A stretch of DNA of 64,000 nucleotides. Origin: an uncultured Oscillospiraceae bacterium. GTDB taxonomy: Bacteria; Bacillota; Clostridia; Oscillospirales; Oscillospiraceae. The notes beneath the pieces were generated by a model. The model did no database searches. It saw nothing but the letters and a program-made list of their open reading frames with translations, and had not been told where the DNA came from. Location of the stretch: NCBI GenBank assembly GCA_934589145.1, contig CAKTNW010000007.1, forward strand, positions 17,692 through 81,691, given 5' to 3'. Below are positions 22,873-31,701 of this stretch, piece after piece. Both the position numbers and the translations under genes were made by a program. Each line of letters opens with the position of its first letter. The first letter of the stretch is position 1.

Positions 22873-22913
22873 AAGACGTCAGCGGAGACGCATCGCGCCT
22901 CCGCTGACGTCTT
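22873..22913 (-). terminator. Stem-loop after the DUF4465 gene
   Basis: AAGACGTCAGCGGAG pairs with CTCCGCTGACGTCTT; on the minus strand it follows the gene's stop by about 26 bases and leads into TTCTTCGG. Confidence 0.7.
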
Positions 22914-22939
22914 ATGAAAGGATTTGAAGAAAAGCTGAT

Positions 22940-24532
22940 TTATTTGCCGCGCTTCTTGCCGATGACCAGTGCGCCGCCGGTCAGGGACAGCAGGCTCATG
23001 GCCGCGTACAGGGCGATGCCGGCGTCGCCGGTTTTACTGGACTGTACGTCCTTCTTGGCGGTGTCGGTCTTACTGTTGGTCTTGCCGTCCATCAGATCCT
23101 TATATATGTTAGGATCGTAGGTGGAACTGCCGCCGGAGGGCTTCGTGGGCTTATCCAGCTTGGGGATGCTCTCGGTTTTGGTGGCTTTGCACACGGTGCA
23201 GGTGAAGGTCATAACGCCTTCCTTCCGTGTGGTGGGTTTCTTCGTGACCACACCGTTATCCCAAGTGTGCCCGACGGCCTTGTCAGTGACAGTTTCACGG
23301 CTCATTTCCGCATTGCAGATGGTGCAGTAGACTACTTCGTCATGAGAGCCATCCTTGGTGCAGGTGGGCGCATTGACGTTCTCGGAAACAGCCTTGCCAC
23401 CGATGTGCGCGCAGGTCACAGTGACGGCGCATTCCGCCTTTACATCGCCGCAGGATACGGTAATGGTGGCGGTGCCTTTCTTTATGGCGGTGACGGTGCC
23501 GTTCTCCACGGTGGCGACCGTTTCGTCAGAGGAACTCCAGACCAGAGGATCGGTGGTGTCCTCCGGCGCGACTGTGGCGGTAAGGGTGGCGGCAGCGCCT
23601 TCGACCAGGGTCAGCGTTGTCTGATCCAGCGTCACGGCGGTGGCGGGGACAGCGGGCTTTTCAAACCGCACGGCTACATCGTCATAGGCGAAGTAGGCGG
23701 GCTGAGAGAAGCCGTAGCCGTTATCACTGGAGCCGGTGATGTTGAATTCGACCTTGATGACCTTGCCCAGACCGGACAGGTCGAATTTCGTCCAGTCCAT
23801 GATAATGTTTTTGGGGCCGTTGCACAGGTAGATGCTGGCGTCTCCGGTTTTGGTGCCGTTAGCAGCGTAGCCGGTGGCGGTCAGCTTCACCCAGTCGGTG
23901 TCGTCGATCTTGGCCGTCAGGCCGTTGCCGTTGAGATAGCAGTTCAGGGCATAGCAGATGTTGTTGACATACATGTGGTCGACGACACGCTCCACGCCGT
24001 CGGCAAAAGCGAAGGAGGGCAGGATCTGGCTGTCCGTATAGCCGGAATTGTCCTTGTAGCCGAAATGCACGGCGAAGTTGTTGGAACCGTTGTGACCGCC
24101 GCCGGTGGTGGCGATCCCCGTGCCGGCCTCTTTGCTGTAAACGGTAAGCTGATTGTTGAAGTCACCGTATTGCTCGAAATTGCTGGAGGCGTAGTGGGAG
24201 ATGGCGTGGCCGCCGCCCCAGTAGCAGTAGTTGTCCCAGCTCTTGGGCAGGGTGTGCTTCAGCTCCGTGTTGCCGGCGTCGTACCAGGTGTAAGCCTTGC
24301 TCTCGTCGGTGGTACCGGAGCCATCGGGATACAGCATAGCGCCGCCGTACTGGGGAGTGTCGATCAGGCTGCTCCAGTCAGCTTTTCCGGCGAAGTTGGT
24401 GCCGCCCTTGTAGTCGGTATCCTCGAAGGTCAGCACCCGCAGCTCGTAGTTTTCCGCCGCAAAGGCGGTGACGGGAAGCAGGGACACCGCCATCACCAGC
24501 ACCAGCAGAAGCGAAGTGATTCGTTTCTTCAT
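22940..24532 (-). CDS. Surface DUF4465 protein, candidate cobalamin-binding (BtuH-like)
   Basis: A 530-residue exported protein. Order: signal peptide 1-26; DUF4465-like domain about 30-290, recognised from LTFED (34-38), SWDNYCYWGGGHAIS (98-112), NNQLTVYS, DHMYVNNICYAL (185-196), DWVKLTATGY, WTKFDLSGLGKV (247-258) and QPAYFAYDDVAVRF (277-290); Big_2 Ig-like domain about 296-373; Cys-pair segment 374-448 (CTIC, CTVC); linker; and SSKTGD at 498-503 followed by a membrane segment and GKKRGK. SKTGD before a hydrophobic stretch and basic tail resembles non-LPXTG sorting signals. DUF4465 is the family of the Bacteroides BtuH vitamin B12-binding surface proteins (from memory). The cobalamin-type riboswitch upstream at 24851-24972 supports a corrinoid role. 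Binding itself is inference. Confidence 0.87.
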   Translation of the reverse strand: MKKRITSLLLVLVMAVSLLPVTAFAAENYELRVLTFEDTDYKGGTNFAGKADWSSLIDTPQYGGAMLYPDGSGTTDESKAYTWYDAGNTELKHTLPKSWDNYCYWGGGHAISHYASSNFEQYGDFNNQLTVYSKEAGTGIATTGGGHNGSNNFAVHFGYKDNSGYTDSQILPSFAFADGVERVVDHMYVNNICYALNCYLNGNGLTAKIDDTDWVKLTATGYAANGTKTGDASIYLCNGPKNIIMDWTKFDLSGLGKVIKVEFNITGSSDNGYGFSQPAYFAYDDVAVRFEKPAVPATAVTLDQTTLTLVEGAAATLTATVAPEDTTDPLVWSSSDETVATVENGTVTAIKKGTATITVSCGDVKAECAVTVTCAHIGGKAVSENVNAPTCTKDGSHDEVVYCTICNAEMSRETVTDKAVGHTWDNGVVTKKPTTRKEGVMTFTCTVCKATKTESIPKLDKPTKPSGGSSTYDPNIYKDLMDGKTNSKTDTAKKDVQSSKTGDAGIALYAAMSLLSLTGGALVIGKKRGK

Positions 24533-24661
24533 GTTGTGATCTTCCTTTCTCTTTTGTGATTTTTCTCTATATCGAAAGGCCGCCGTTGGAAGCGGCGACT
24601 TCGGTAGACAGCTATAGGGGAGGGGAGACGATCCTGGCGGTTTTGCCGTAAGATGAGGATG

Positions 24662-24691
24662 GGCGGACGGGGCCGGCAAACCCCGTCCGCC
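24662..24691 (-). promoter_or_regulatory. GC-rich hairpin in the DUF4465 leader
   Basis: GGCGGACGGGG pairs with CCCCGTCCGCC. No U-run follows on the minus strand, so it is a leader structure rather than a terminator. Together with 24731-24807 it gives a leader of about 450 bases. Confidence 0.55.
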
Positions 24692-24730
24692 TGTCTATGG
24701 GAAAGCTGCGGCTCTTCGCCGCGTTCGGCT

Positions 24731-24773
24731 TGCAAAAGAAAACGCGCACGGCCATTTCCCATGGCCATGCGCG
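24731..24773 (-). terminator. Second leader terminator
   Basis: On the minus strand CGCGCATGGCCAT and ATGGCCGTGCGCG form a 13-base stem with one mismatch-type G-T pair, followed by TTTTCTTTT. It repeats the function of the terminator at 24772-24807. Confidence 0.7.
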
Positions 24774-24807
24774 AAAAAGAAACGCACGGCCAAAGCAGAC
24801 CGTGCGT
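24772..24807 (-). terminator. First leader terminator after the riboswitch
   Basis: On the minus strand ACGCACGG and CCGTGCGT close a 10-base loop and are followed by TTCTTTTT. It lies 45 bases after the aptamer, where a ligand-controlled terminator is expected. Confidence 0.75.
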
Positions 24808-24850
24808 CGATACACACTTTTCGCTTCGGCTTCGGGAATGGCGAAAGCCC

Positions 24851-24972
24851 AGGAACAACGCATGACGTATCTGACTTATCCCCCCGTTTTGACACGGGGG
24901 GCATCACAGTGACCTTCTCGCGGGGCATCTCACCCCATTCCGCTGCCGGAAAGACCGGCACGCCGTCCTGTT
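24851..24972 (-). promoter_or_regulatory. Cobalamin-type riboswitch aptamer
   Basis: Read on the minus strand, conserved cobalamin riboswitch blocks appear in order: CGTGCCGGTC...GGCAGCGGAATGGGG, then GGTGAGATGCCCCGCG, then GGTCACTGTGATG (matching the near-invariant CCACTGT element), a GC stem CCCCCCGTG/ACGGGGGG, and AAGTCAGATACGTC (matching the AAGCCAGGAGACC box). Some boxes deviate from consensus, so a variant or AdoCbl/MeCbl subtype is possible. Upstream lies a consensus promoter, downstream are two terminators and a surface protein gene. In a covariance search it should score as cobalamin family. Confidence 0.8.
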
Positions 24973-24989
24973 ATTCAATTCACAAATTC

Positions 24990-25018
24990 AATATAGCACA
25001 CTGCACGGAGAATTGCAA
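24990..25018 (-). promoter_or_regulatory. Sigma-A promoter of the riboswitch transcript
   Basis: On the minus strand TTGCAA and TATATT are separated by 17 bases. Transcription should start near 24983, just before the aptamer. The stretch 24533-25032 holds no gene: promoter, aptamer, two terminators and a leader hairpin. Confidence 0.75.
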
Positions 25019-25032
25019 GAGGGAATTTGCGC

Positions 25033-25917
25033 TTACCGGTCGCCGTTTTCCGCCACCCAGGCCCGGATGTAGTCTACAAAGCGGCGGGTGGAGGCGGACA
25101 GGGCCTTTTCGTCCTTGACACCGATGCCGATGTCACGGTGGAAGGTCATGGGCGGGGGACAGGCGGTGACGGGGTAGGGGCTGTGGCGCACCATCAGCTC
25201 CGGCAGCAGGCTGATGCCCAGACCCTTGGACACCATGGAGAGGATGGTGCGATCCTCGCGGGCGGTGTATTTCACGTTGGGGCGGATGCCCATCTTGTCG
25301 AAGGCCGCCACGATCTCATAGTCCTCGCCCTCCTCCAGTTGGATGAAGGGTTCTGTCGCCAGAGCGTCCAGCGGGAAGGGGGCGGCGTGCTCCAGTGGGT
25401 GGCCGCAGGGGACGATGACCTGTAATTTTTCACGGTGCAGGGGATAGGTTTGCAGATGCTTCACCGACGGCAGGCGCAGGAAGCCGCAGTCCACCGTGCC
25501 CCGGAGGATCCACTCCTCGATCTGGTCGTAGAAGTCGCCGGTGACCACCTCGAATTCGATGTTGGGATAGCGCTCACCGAAGCTTTGCAGGATGGAGGGC
25601 AGCCAGTGGACGGACACGCTGGAGAAGGTGGCCACCTTCACCAGGCCCGCGTCCACGCCCTTCAAGCTGGCGGCGGACTGCATCAGGGCGTGGTGGGCGG
25701 CGCAGAGCTTTTCAATCTGGGGCAGCAGGGCGCGGCCATCCGCCGTCAGCACCACGCCGCCCCGGTTGCGGCTGAGCAGGGTCACGCCCAGCTCGTCCTC
25801 CAGGGCCTGCACCGCGTGGCTGACGCCGGACTGGGTGAAGTTCAGGGCCCGGGCCGCCCGGGAGAAGTTGCCGCACTGGGCGGTTTTCAGGAAGATCTGG
25901 TATTTGGAAATGCTCAT
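25033..25917 (-). CDS. LysR-family transcriptional regulator
   Basis: A 294-residue regulator. The N-terminal winged helix-turn-helix is at about 3-60 (YQIFLKTAQCGNFSRAARAL, then QSGVSHAVQALEDELGVTLL), typical of LysR. The effector domain (about 90-290) includes GLVKVATFSSVSVHWLPSIL and a late SKGLGISLLPELMV. Its target is unknown; the divergent neighbour at 26085 is the nearest candidate, as LysR genes often face the gene they control, and the two promoters overlap. Its stop codon lies 15 bases from the -35 box of the downstream riboswitch transcript. Confidence 0.92.
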   Translation of the reverse strand: MSISKYQIFLKTAQCGNFSRAARALNFTQSGVSHAVQALEDELGVTLLSRNRGGVVLTADGRALLPQIEKLCAAHHALMQSAASLKGVDAGLVKVATFSSVSVHWLPSILQSFGERYPNIEFEVVTGDFYDQIEEWILRGTVDCGFLRLPSVKHLQTYPLHREKLQVIVPCGHPLEHAAPFPLDALATEPFIQLEEGEDYEIVAAFDKMGIRPNVKYTAREDRTILSMVSKGLGISLLPELMVRHSPYPVTACPPPMTFHRDIGIGVKDEKALSASTRRFVDYIRAWVAENGDR

Positions 25918-25940
25918 GACGCCACCTCGTTTCTGCGTGC

Positions 25941-25970
25941 ATTATATCATACTTTTTCTCATAGTTGCAA
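25941..25970 (-). promoter_or_regulatory. Sigma-A promoter of the LysR gene
   Basis: On the minus strand TTGCAA and TATAAT are separated by 18 bases. Its -35 is only 15 bases from the -35 of the divergent promoter at 25985, so one bound protein could affect both. Confidence 0.75.
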
Positions 25971-25984
25971 GTACGATTATGCGT

Positions 25985-26013
25985 TTTACAAATGCAAAAG
26001 ACTGTGCTATGAT
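25985..26013 (+). promoter_or_regulatory. Sigma-A promoter of the small zinc-ribbon gene
   Basis: TTTACA and TATGAT are separated by 17 bases; the leader is about 65 bases, ending in AAGGAGG. Confidence 0.65.
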
Positions 26014-26084
26014 AGGGACAGTTGAACGAGACGCGTCGAAGAAACACACGAATATACATGGAATCTCAAGGAGGTAATTGAATT

Positions 26085-26336
26085 ATGGCTCTGGTAACCA
26101 AGACGATCCGCTGCGCTGTCTGCGGCAGCAGCAGCGTTGCTTATGACGGCAAGACCTATATCTGCACCGAGTGCGGCGCCCGCAAGGAGCAGCCCATGGC
26201 GGCCGCCGATCTGGCGGCGGTGAACCGCATTACGGCGCTGGGCGGCGACAACGAGGAGCTGGCCCGCCTGCGCAAGCAGTACCGCAATCTGGACATCACA
26301 AGCTGGTCCAGCGAGAACCGCCTGCAGGTGAAGTAA
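26085..26336 (+). CDS. Small zinc-ribbon protein
   Basis: An 83-residue cytosolic protein with one zinc ribbon: CAVCGSSSVAYDGKTYICTECG at about residues 11-32, written as Cys-x2-Cys-x14-Cys-x2-Cys. After it come a helix (DLAAVNRITALGG) and a charged helix (EELARLRKQY). The shape suits a protein- or nucleic-acid-binding adaptor; no enzyme motif is present. It has its own promoter divergent from LysR, a perfect AAGGAGG 12 bases before the ATG, and a strong terminator downstream, so it is a real monocistronic gene. I do not recognise its family. Confidence 0.85.
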   Translation: MALVTKTIRCAVCGSSSVAYDGKTYICTECGARKEQPMAAADLAAVNRITALGGDNEELARLRKQYRNLDITSWSSENRLQVK

Positions 26337-26392
26337 ATCATCGGCGATACATACCCTTTTCATATTTCATAGAGGGATACCCTCCCCTCGAC

Positions 26393-26426
26393 GCGAAAAA
26401 CCGGCTCGGATGAGCCGGTTTTTCGC
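26393..26426. terminator. Bidirectional terminator, zinc-ribbon gene and P-type ATPase
   Basis: GCGAAAAACCGGCTC, loop GGAT, GAGCCGGTTTTTCGC: a 15-base perfect stem with internal A and T runs, serving two converging genes. Confidence 0.92.
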
Positions 26427-26441
26427 ATTGCATATATGGGG

Positions 26442-28322
<1,881 letters not shown>

Positions 28323-28379
28323 GGTCACGATGCTCCTTTCCAATGCCGTGCCCGGCACTGGGCCGGGCACGGAGTGATA

Positions 28380-28598
28380 TTACAGCTCGATCTCGCAGTC
28401 GGGCTCTACCTTCTTGCAGGCTTTCAGCACGTCCTTCATGACGGCCTTGGCGTCCTGGCCTTCTTCAAACTCCACGATCATCTTCTGGGTCATGAAATTG
28501 ACGGTGGCAGACGCCACGCCGCTGGTCTTCTTGGCGGCTTCCTCCATCAGGTTGGCGCAGTTGGCGCAGTCAACTTCGATCTTGTAGGTCTTTTTCAT
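28380..28598 (-). CDS. Heavy-metal-associated (HMA) domain protein
   Basis: A 72-residue stand-alone ferredoxin-like HMA domain. The metal site is VDCANCANLM at about residues 8-17, a Cys-x2-Cys loop without the Gly-Met that precedes it in copper chaperones, then helix MEEAAKKTSGVASATVNF and a second helix DAKAVMKDVLKACKK. An acidic C-terminus (EPDCEIEL) adds another Cys. It is 57 bases upstream of the P-type ATPase and in the same direction, so it replaces the missing N-terminal domain of that pump, delivering or sensing metal. GGAGG precedes the ATG. Confidence 0.9.
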   Translation of the reverse strand: MKKTYKIEVDCANCANLMEEAAKKTSGVASATVNFMTQKMIVEFEEGQDAKAVMKDVLKACKKVEPDCEIEL

Positions 28599-28651
28599 GA
28601 TGATACCTCCATATACGGGCCTCCGCTGGGGAGCGCCTCAAAATTTCACAA

Positions 28652-28667
28652 TTAAGCGCTTGCTTAA
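28652..28667. promoter_or_regulatory. Candidate ArsR-type operator between divergent genes
   Basis: TTAAGC and GCTTAA form a perfect inverted repeat around GCTT, overlapping the -35 box of the plus-strand promoter. It is well placed for the regulator at 28778 to repress both itself and the HMA/ATPase operon. Confidence 0.65.
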
Positions 28668-28688
28668 CGATTCTGGTGGTAGTATACT
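28660..28688 (+). promoter_or_regulatory. Sigma-A promoter of the ArsR-AraC gene
   Basis: TTGCTT and TATACT are separated by 17 bases; the -35 lies in the inverted repeat at 28652-28667. Confidence 0.65.
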
Positions 28689-28777
28689 CAAAGCCGGGAG
28701 AAAAAGCAAGATGTCCGGGCGCCGTATGCCCAAAACAGCAAGTGAAATGTCCAAAACAGAAAGTAAGAGGGAACACC

Positions 28778-29491
28778 ATGGAACACTTTGAACTGCCCCA
28801 CGATCACGGGGAGAAGAGCCATACCGCCGCGCTGTGCCGGGAGCTGGGCAAGACGGGGCACTTTGCCGCCGTGTCCGATGTGTTCAAGCAGCTCAGCGAC
28901 CCCAACCGGGTGCGCATCTTCTGGCTGCTGAGCCATCAGGAGGCCTGCGTGGTCAACATCGCCGCCATGCTGGAGATGTCCAGCCCCGCCGTGTCCCACC
29001 ACCTGCGCTCACTGGCGGAGAGCGGACTGCTGGAGAGCCGCCGGGAGGGGAAGGAGGTCTATTACCGGGCGCCGGACACGGAGCTGAGCCGCCTGCTGCA
29101 CCAGATCGTGGAGCAGGTGATGGAGATCGCCTGCCCGGAGAAGCAGGTGGACTTTCAGGCCACCCAGGAGGAGATCGTCCGCAACGTGCACCAGTATCTC
29201 ATTGAGCACCTGTCGGAGCGGGTCACCATCGACGAGCTGTCCCGCCGCTTTCTGATGAATCCCACCACGCTGAAGAGCATGTTCAAGAAGGTGTACGGCG
29301 ACACCATCGCCGCCCACATGCGCAACCACCGGCTGGCCCAGGCGGCGCTGCTGCTGCAGACCACCGGCGACGAGGTGGCCGCCATCGCCCAGGCGGTGGG
29401 CTACGACAGCCCCAGCCGGTTCACCACCGCCTTCCGGGAGGTGTACGGCCAGACCCCCATGGAATACCGCCGCCAGCGGGCAAAGCAATAA
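28778..29491 (+). CDS. Metal-responsive ArsR regulator fused to AraC DNA-binding domain
   Basis: A 237-residue fusion. Residues about 25-110 are an ArsR/SmtB winged helix (LSDPNRVRIFWLLSHQEACV, then SSPAVSHHLRSLAESGLLES). The Cys in EACVVNIAAM is in the position of the ELCVC-type metal site, but only one Cys is there. Residues about 135-233 are an AraC-type pair of helix-turn-helices (RVTIDELSRRFLMNPTTLKS and EVAAIAQAVGYDSPSRFTTA, ending PMEYRR). The His-rich N-terminus (PHDHGEKSH) may bind metal. It is divergent from the HMA/ATPase operon, with an operator between them, so it probably senses zinc or cadmium. The start at 28778 follows AGAGGGAAC. Confidence 0.9.
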   Translation: MEHFELPHDHGEKSHTAALCRELGKTGHFAAVSDVFKQLSDPNRVRIFWLLSHQEACVVNIAAMLEMSSPAVSHHLRSLAESGLLESRREGKEVYYRAPDTELSRLLHQIVEQVMEIACPEKQVDFQATQEEIVRNVHQYLIEHLSERVTIDELSRRFLMNPTTLKSMFKKVYGDTIAAHMRNHRLAQAALLLQTTGDEVAAIAQAVGYDSPSRFTTAFREVYGQTPMEYRRQRAKQ

Positions 29492-29528
29492 AAAAACAGC
29501 CGTGTACCACAGGGTACACGGCTGTTTT
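29490..29528 (+). terminator. Terminator of the ArsR-AraC gene
   Basis: AAAACAGCCGTGTACC and GGTACACGGCTGTTTT form a 16-base stem overlapping the stop codon. It also serves the converging minus-strand gene. Confidence 0.9.
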
Positions 29529-29536
29529 GACGCTTG

Positions 29537-30325
29537 TTACTTTTCGGCTGCCGACGGTATGCGGCTTTTCCGCGTCAGCAGCCGCAGAACGGCGAAAATC
29601 AGCCCCGCGCCGAGACACACGCAGGGGATATACACCGCCGTGGCGGCATACCAGCCGAAGCGGGCGGCGATATCCCTGAACACCACGATGGTGTTGTTGG
29701 CCGGGCCTACAAAGAACATGTTGATCTTACCGTTCGACACATTGAAAAGCGCCGCATTGATGCAGAAGGCGATCCCGCACAGCAGCAGGAACAGCGCCGT
29801 GGCCCGCCCAAAGTCCCGGAGAGAGCGGGGGCCATTGCCGGAGAGAATGAGAAACAGCCCCAGAAAGACCAGCAGCGTATGCCACACGAAGCCGTGGAGC
29901 GTCAGCGTCCAGTAGTCATGGCTGAGGCCGGAGGGCTCCAGCAGAGCCAGAAAGCCGCCCAGCAGGTTATAGGTGCAGAGAAAGGTATAGATGGCGCTGC
30001 GGACGGCTTCACGCCGGGTCAGATTGGCGGCCACGCACAGATACATGGGGATGCTGCAGAGCTGAAAAGGAAAGACCCACCACTGGAAGTGGCCTTGACC
30101 GATGACATAGTAGTAAAACAGCAGCTTGTATGTCTCACAGACCATCAGAAACAGTCCTGCGCTCAACAGAATACGGCGGCAGCAAACCGCCCCGCACCGA
30201 CGAAGGATCCAAGCCAGCATGGCGCTTCCGCCGAGACCGAAAACCAGAAAGAGCAGATGAAAAGGCCCGTAGGCCGCAGGCGGCGTCATGGGCCAGGCCG
30301 TAGCAAAGATCCATTGTTCCAGCAT
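29537..30325 (-). CDS. YwaF-type (TIGR02206) integral membrane protein
   Basis: A 262-residue protein with about seven hydrophobic segments, starting AYGPFHLLFLVFGLGGSAML (about 17-36) and including WWVFPFQLCSIPMYLCVAAN (about 80-99), whose P-F-Q-L-C-S pattern is the landmark of the TIGR02206/YwaF family. A conserved late LCGIAFCINAALFNVSNGKINMFF-like loop (around 180-205) faces the membrane. The biochemical function of the family is unknown. It stands alone between a terminator and a 145-base gap. The ATG at 30325 has GGGAGG upstream on the minus strand. Confidence 0.82.
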   Translation of the reverse strand: MLEQWIFATAWPMTPPAAYGPFHLLFLVFGLGGSAMLAWILRRCGAVCCRRILLSAGLFLMVCETYKLLFYYYVIGQGHFQWWVFPFQLCSIPMYLCVAANLTRREAVRSAIYTFLCTYNLLGGFLALLEPSGLSHDYWTLTLHGFVWHTLLVFLGLFLILSGNGPRSLRDFGRATALFLLLCGIAFCINAALFNVSNGKINMFFVGPANNTIVVFRDIAARFGWYAATAVYIPCVCLGAGLIFAVLRLLTRKSRIPSAAEK

Positions 30326-30432
30326 AGCAAACCTCCCGTGTGTCCAGCAAGATATTTCTTTTCATCATGATTGTAAAAAGCACTCTTGAACTGGCTTGAA
30401 AGCAAATTGAAACAGGAGTTAAACTATGAAAG

Positions 30433-30457
30433 AAAGCCGCCCGCAGGGGCGGCTTTT
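30433..30457. terminator. Terminator after the B3/B4 gene
   Basis: AAAGCCGCCC, loop GCAG, GGGCGGCTTT, 14 bases beyond the stop of the minus-strand gene at 30471. Confidence 0.85.
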
Positions 30458-30470
30458 CCGGTGTGCTCCA

Positions 30471-31124
30471 TTACAGCAGTTGGCGGCAGGTCTCCGCGTC
30501 CGGCGCCAGCGTTTTCACATCACGCTCCAGCTGATCCAGCACGGCTGTGATCTCCGCCGCGGGCTGTCCCGCCACGCCGAAAACGGGATAGAACACATGG
30601 GTGCTGCTCTCCCGGACGCAGGTGCGGTCATCTGCCCCGGCGATCATGCTGAAGATGATCCCGCCGTCGTCCCTGGCGCAGAAGTCGCCGGGGTAGGTGT
30701 GTACCTCCTCGCCCCGCATACCGGGGAAGGGCGCCTTCTCTGTTCCGGCAAACAGCCGGACACAGCCCTGCACCTGATCTACGTCGTGGGTGCCGGACAG
30801 CTGCTGGGTCTCCAGTTCCGCAAGAAAGGGAATGGCGGTGATGGGATTTCCGCTGGGGAAGGGGCGTCCCTTCAGCAGAATGGATTCCAGCTGCATCAGT
30901 ACGGGGTAGGTTTTCTTGAACTTTTTGAAAAAGCGGAAGTAGACATTCTCGCCGAACACCGCCTTGCGGTCATAGTCCGCAAAGTGCTCCTTCAGCGCAT
31001 TGAGCCGCGCCGTCACCATGGCCTGAAAGGCATCCTCCCGCCACAGCGCTCTCTCGGGATAAGCGACCTCCAGAACACCGAAGGGTACGCCGTCCAGGGC
31101 GGCGTCTTTTTGAAATTGCAGCAT
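30471..31124 (-). CDS. B3/B4 tRNA-binding-domain protein
   Basis: A 217-residue free-standing B3/B4 domain, the fold used by the phenylalanyl-tRNA synthetase beta subunit to edit or bind aminoacyl ends. The conserved block YPVLMQLESILLKGRPFPSG (about 80-99), then NPITAIPFLAELETQQLSG-type strand near 100-118, and a late DDRTCVRESSTHVFYPVFGV segment match COG3382-like proteins. Such proteins may hydrolyse mischarged tRNA or D-aminoacyl-tRNA (family knowledge, function uncertain). AAGGAGG precedes the ATG. It is transcribed from its own promoter through a 117-base leader with a strong hairpin. Confidence 0.82.
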   Translation of the reverse strand: MLQFQKDAALDGVPFGVLEVAYPERALWREDAFQAMVTARLNALKEHFADYDRKAVFGENVYFRFFKKFKKTYPVLMQLESILLKGRPFPSGNPITAIPFLAELETQQLSGTHDVDQVQGCVRLFAGTEKAPFPGMRGEEVHTYPGDFCARDDGGIIFSMIAGADDRTCVRESSTHVFYPVFGVAGQPAAEITAVLDQLERDVKTLAPDAETCRQLL

Positions 31125-31136
31125 GGTACAGACCTC

Positions 31137-31185
31137 CTTAAATAAAAATAGCGGGATAAAATCCTTCCGAATTCTATCCCACTTA
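31137..31185 (-). promoter_or_regulatory. Leader hairpin (possible attenuator) of the B3/B4 gene
   Basis: On the minus strand AGTGGGATAGAAT and ATTTTATCCCGCT pair around CGGAAGG and are followed by ATTTTTATTT, then AAGGAGG. This is terminator-like and lies inside the leader, so the gene may be controlled by attenuation. No T-box or known aptamer sequence was found. Confidence 0.55.
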
Positions 31186-31247
31186 AACCGTACCAATATG
31201 ATACGATAAGTCCTCTGATCAAATGAATCCCCACTTTGTTGGCAATG

Positions 31248-31276
31248 AGTATAGCACCGCCTTTTGCAAAATGCAA
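31248..31276 (-). promoter_or_regulatory. Sigma-A promoter of the B3/B4 gene
   Basis: On the minus strand TTGCAT and TATACT are separated by 17 bases. Confidence 0.7.
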
Positions 31277-31321
31277 GAGAAATTTTTCCGGCGATTGCCG
31301 GAGACGCAGATAACAATAAAA

Positions 31322-31351
31322 AAGAAGGACATCCAAACGGATGTCCTTCTT
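31322..31351 (-). terminator. Terminator after the tRNA-Leu pair
   Basis: AAGAAGGACATCC, loop AAAC, GGATGTCCTTCTT, with an A run to its left that becomes a U-tract on the minus strand. Confidence 0.88.
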
Positions 31352-31353
31352 GA

Positions 31354-31441
31354 TGGTGCGCGAGGCGGGACTTGAACCCGCACGCCCGTAGTGAGCACTA
31401 GAACCTGAATCTAGCGAGTCTGCCAATTCCACCACTCGCGC
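31354..31441 (-). tRNA. tRNA-Leu (CAG)
   Basis: Acceptor GCGCGAG pairs with CTCGCGC, then A and encoded CCA. The anticodon arm CTAGA-TTCAGGT-TCTAG gives CAG, and a long variable arm marks a leucine class II tRNA. Length is 88 bases. Confidence 0.95.
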
Positions 31442-31526
31442 AAACAACGTAGTTGATTATAACCGAAGTTGTTGTATTTGTCAATACCTTTTTTCGATTT
31501 TTTTCAACTTTCTCTTTTCGAGAAGG

Positions 31527-31613
31527 TGGTGCGAGTGATGGGACTTGAACCCACACGTCCATTCGAACACAAGCACCTCAAGCTTGCCTGTCTGCCGATT
31601 CCAGCACACTCGC
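31527..31613 (-). tRNA. tRNA-Leu (GAG)
   Basis: Acceptor GCGAGTG pairs with CACTCGC, then A and CCA. The anticodon arm CAAGC-TTGAGGT-GCTTG gives GAG, with a long variable arm. It lies 85 bases upstream of tRNA-Leu(CAG) in the same direction. Confidence 0.95.
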
Positions 31614-31701
31614 AAATGAGCCTTCTCAAGAGTACTTGCTTATTATACCAGACAAACCGCATTTGTCAAGCCTAAAATTTCCTGTGCTTATGACCGGCCT
31701 T

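Noticed and set aside
24612..24863. An 83-residue minus-strand ORF in the leader of the DUF4465 gene
   Set aside because: It lies across two terminators and hairpins, has no ribosome binding site and is GC- and Arg-rich with no protein-like pattern.
31137..31247. T-box riboswitch upstream of the B3/B4 gene
   Set aside because: The T-box sequence (AGGGTGGNACCGCG-like) is absent, so only an attenuator-like stem is reported.
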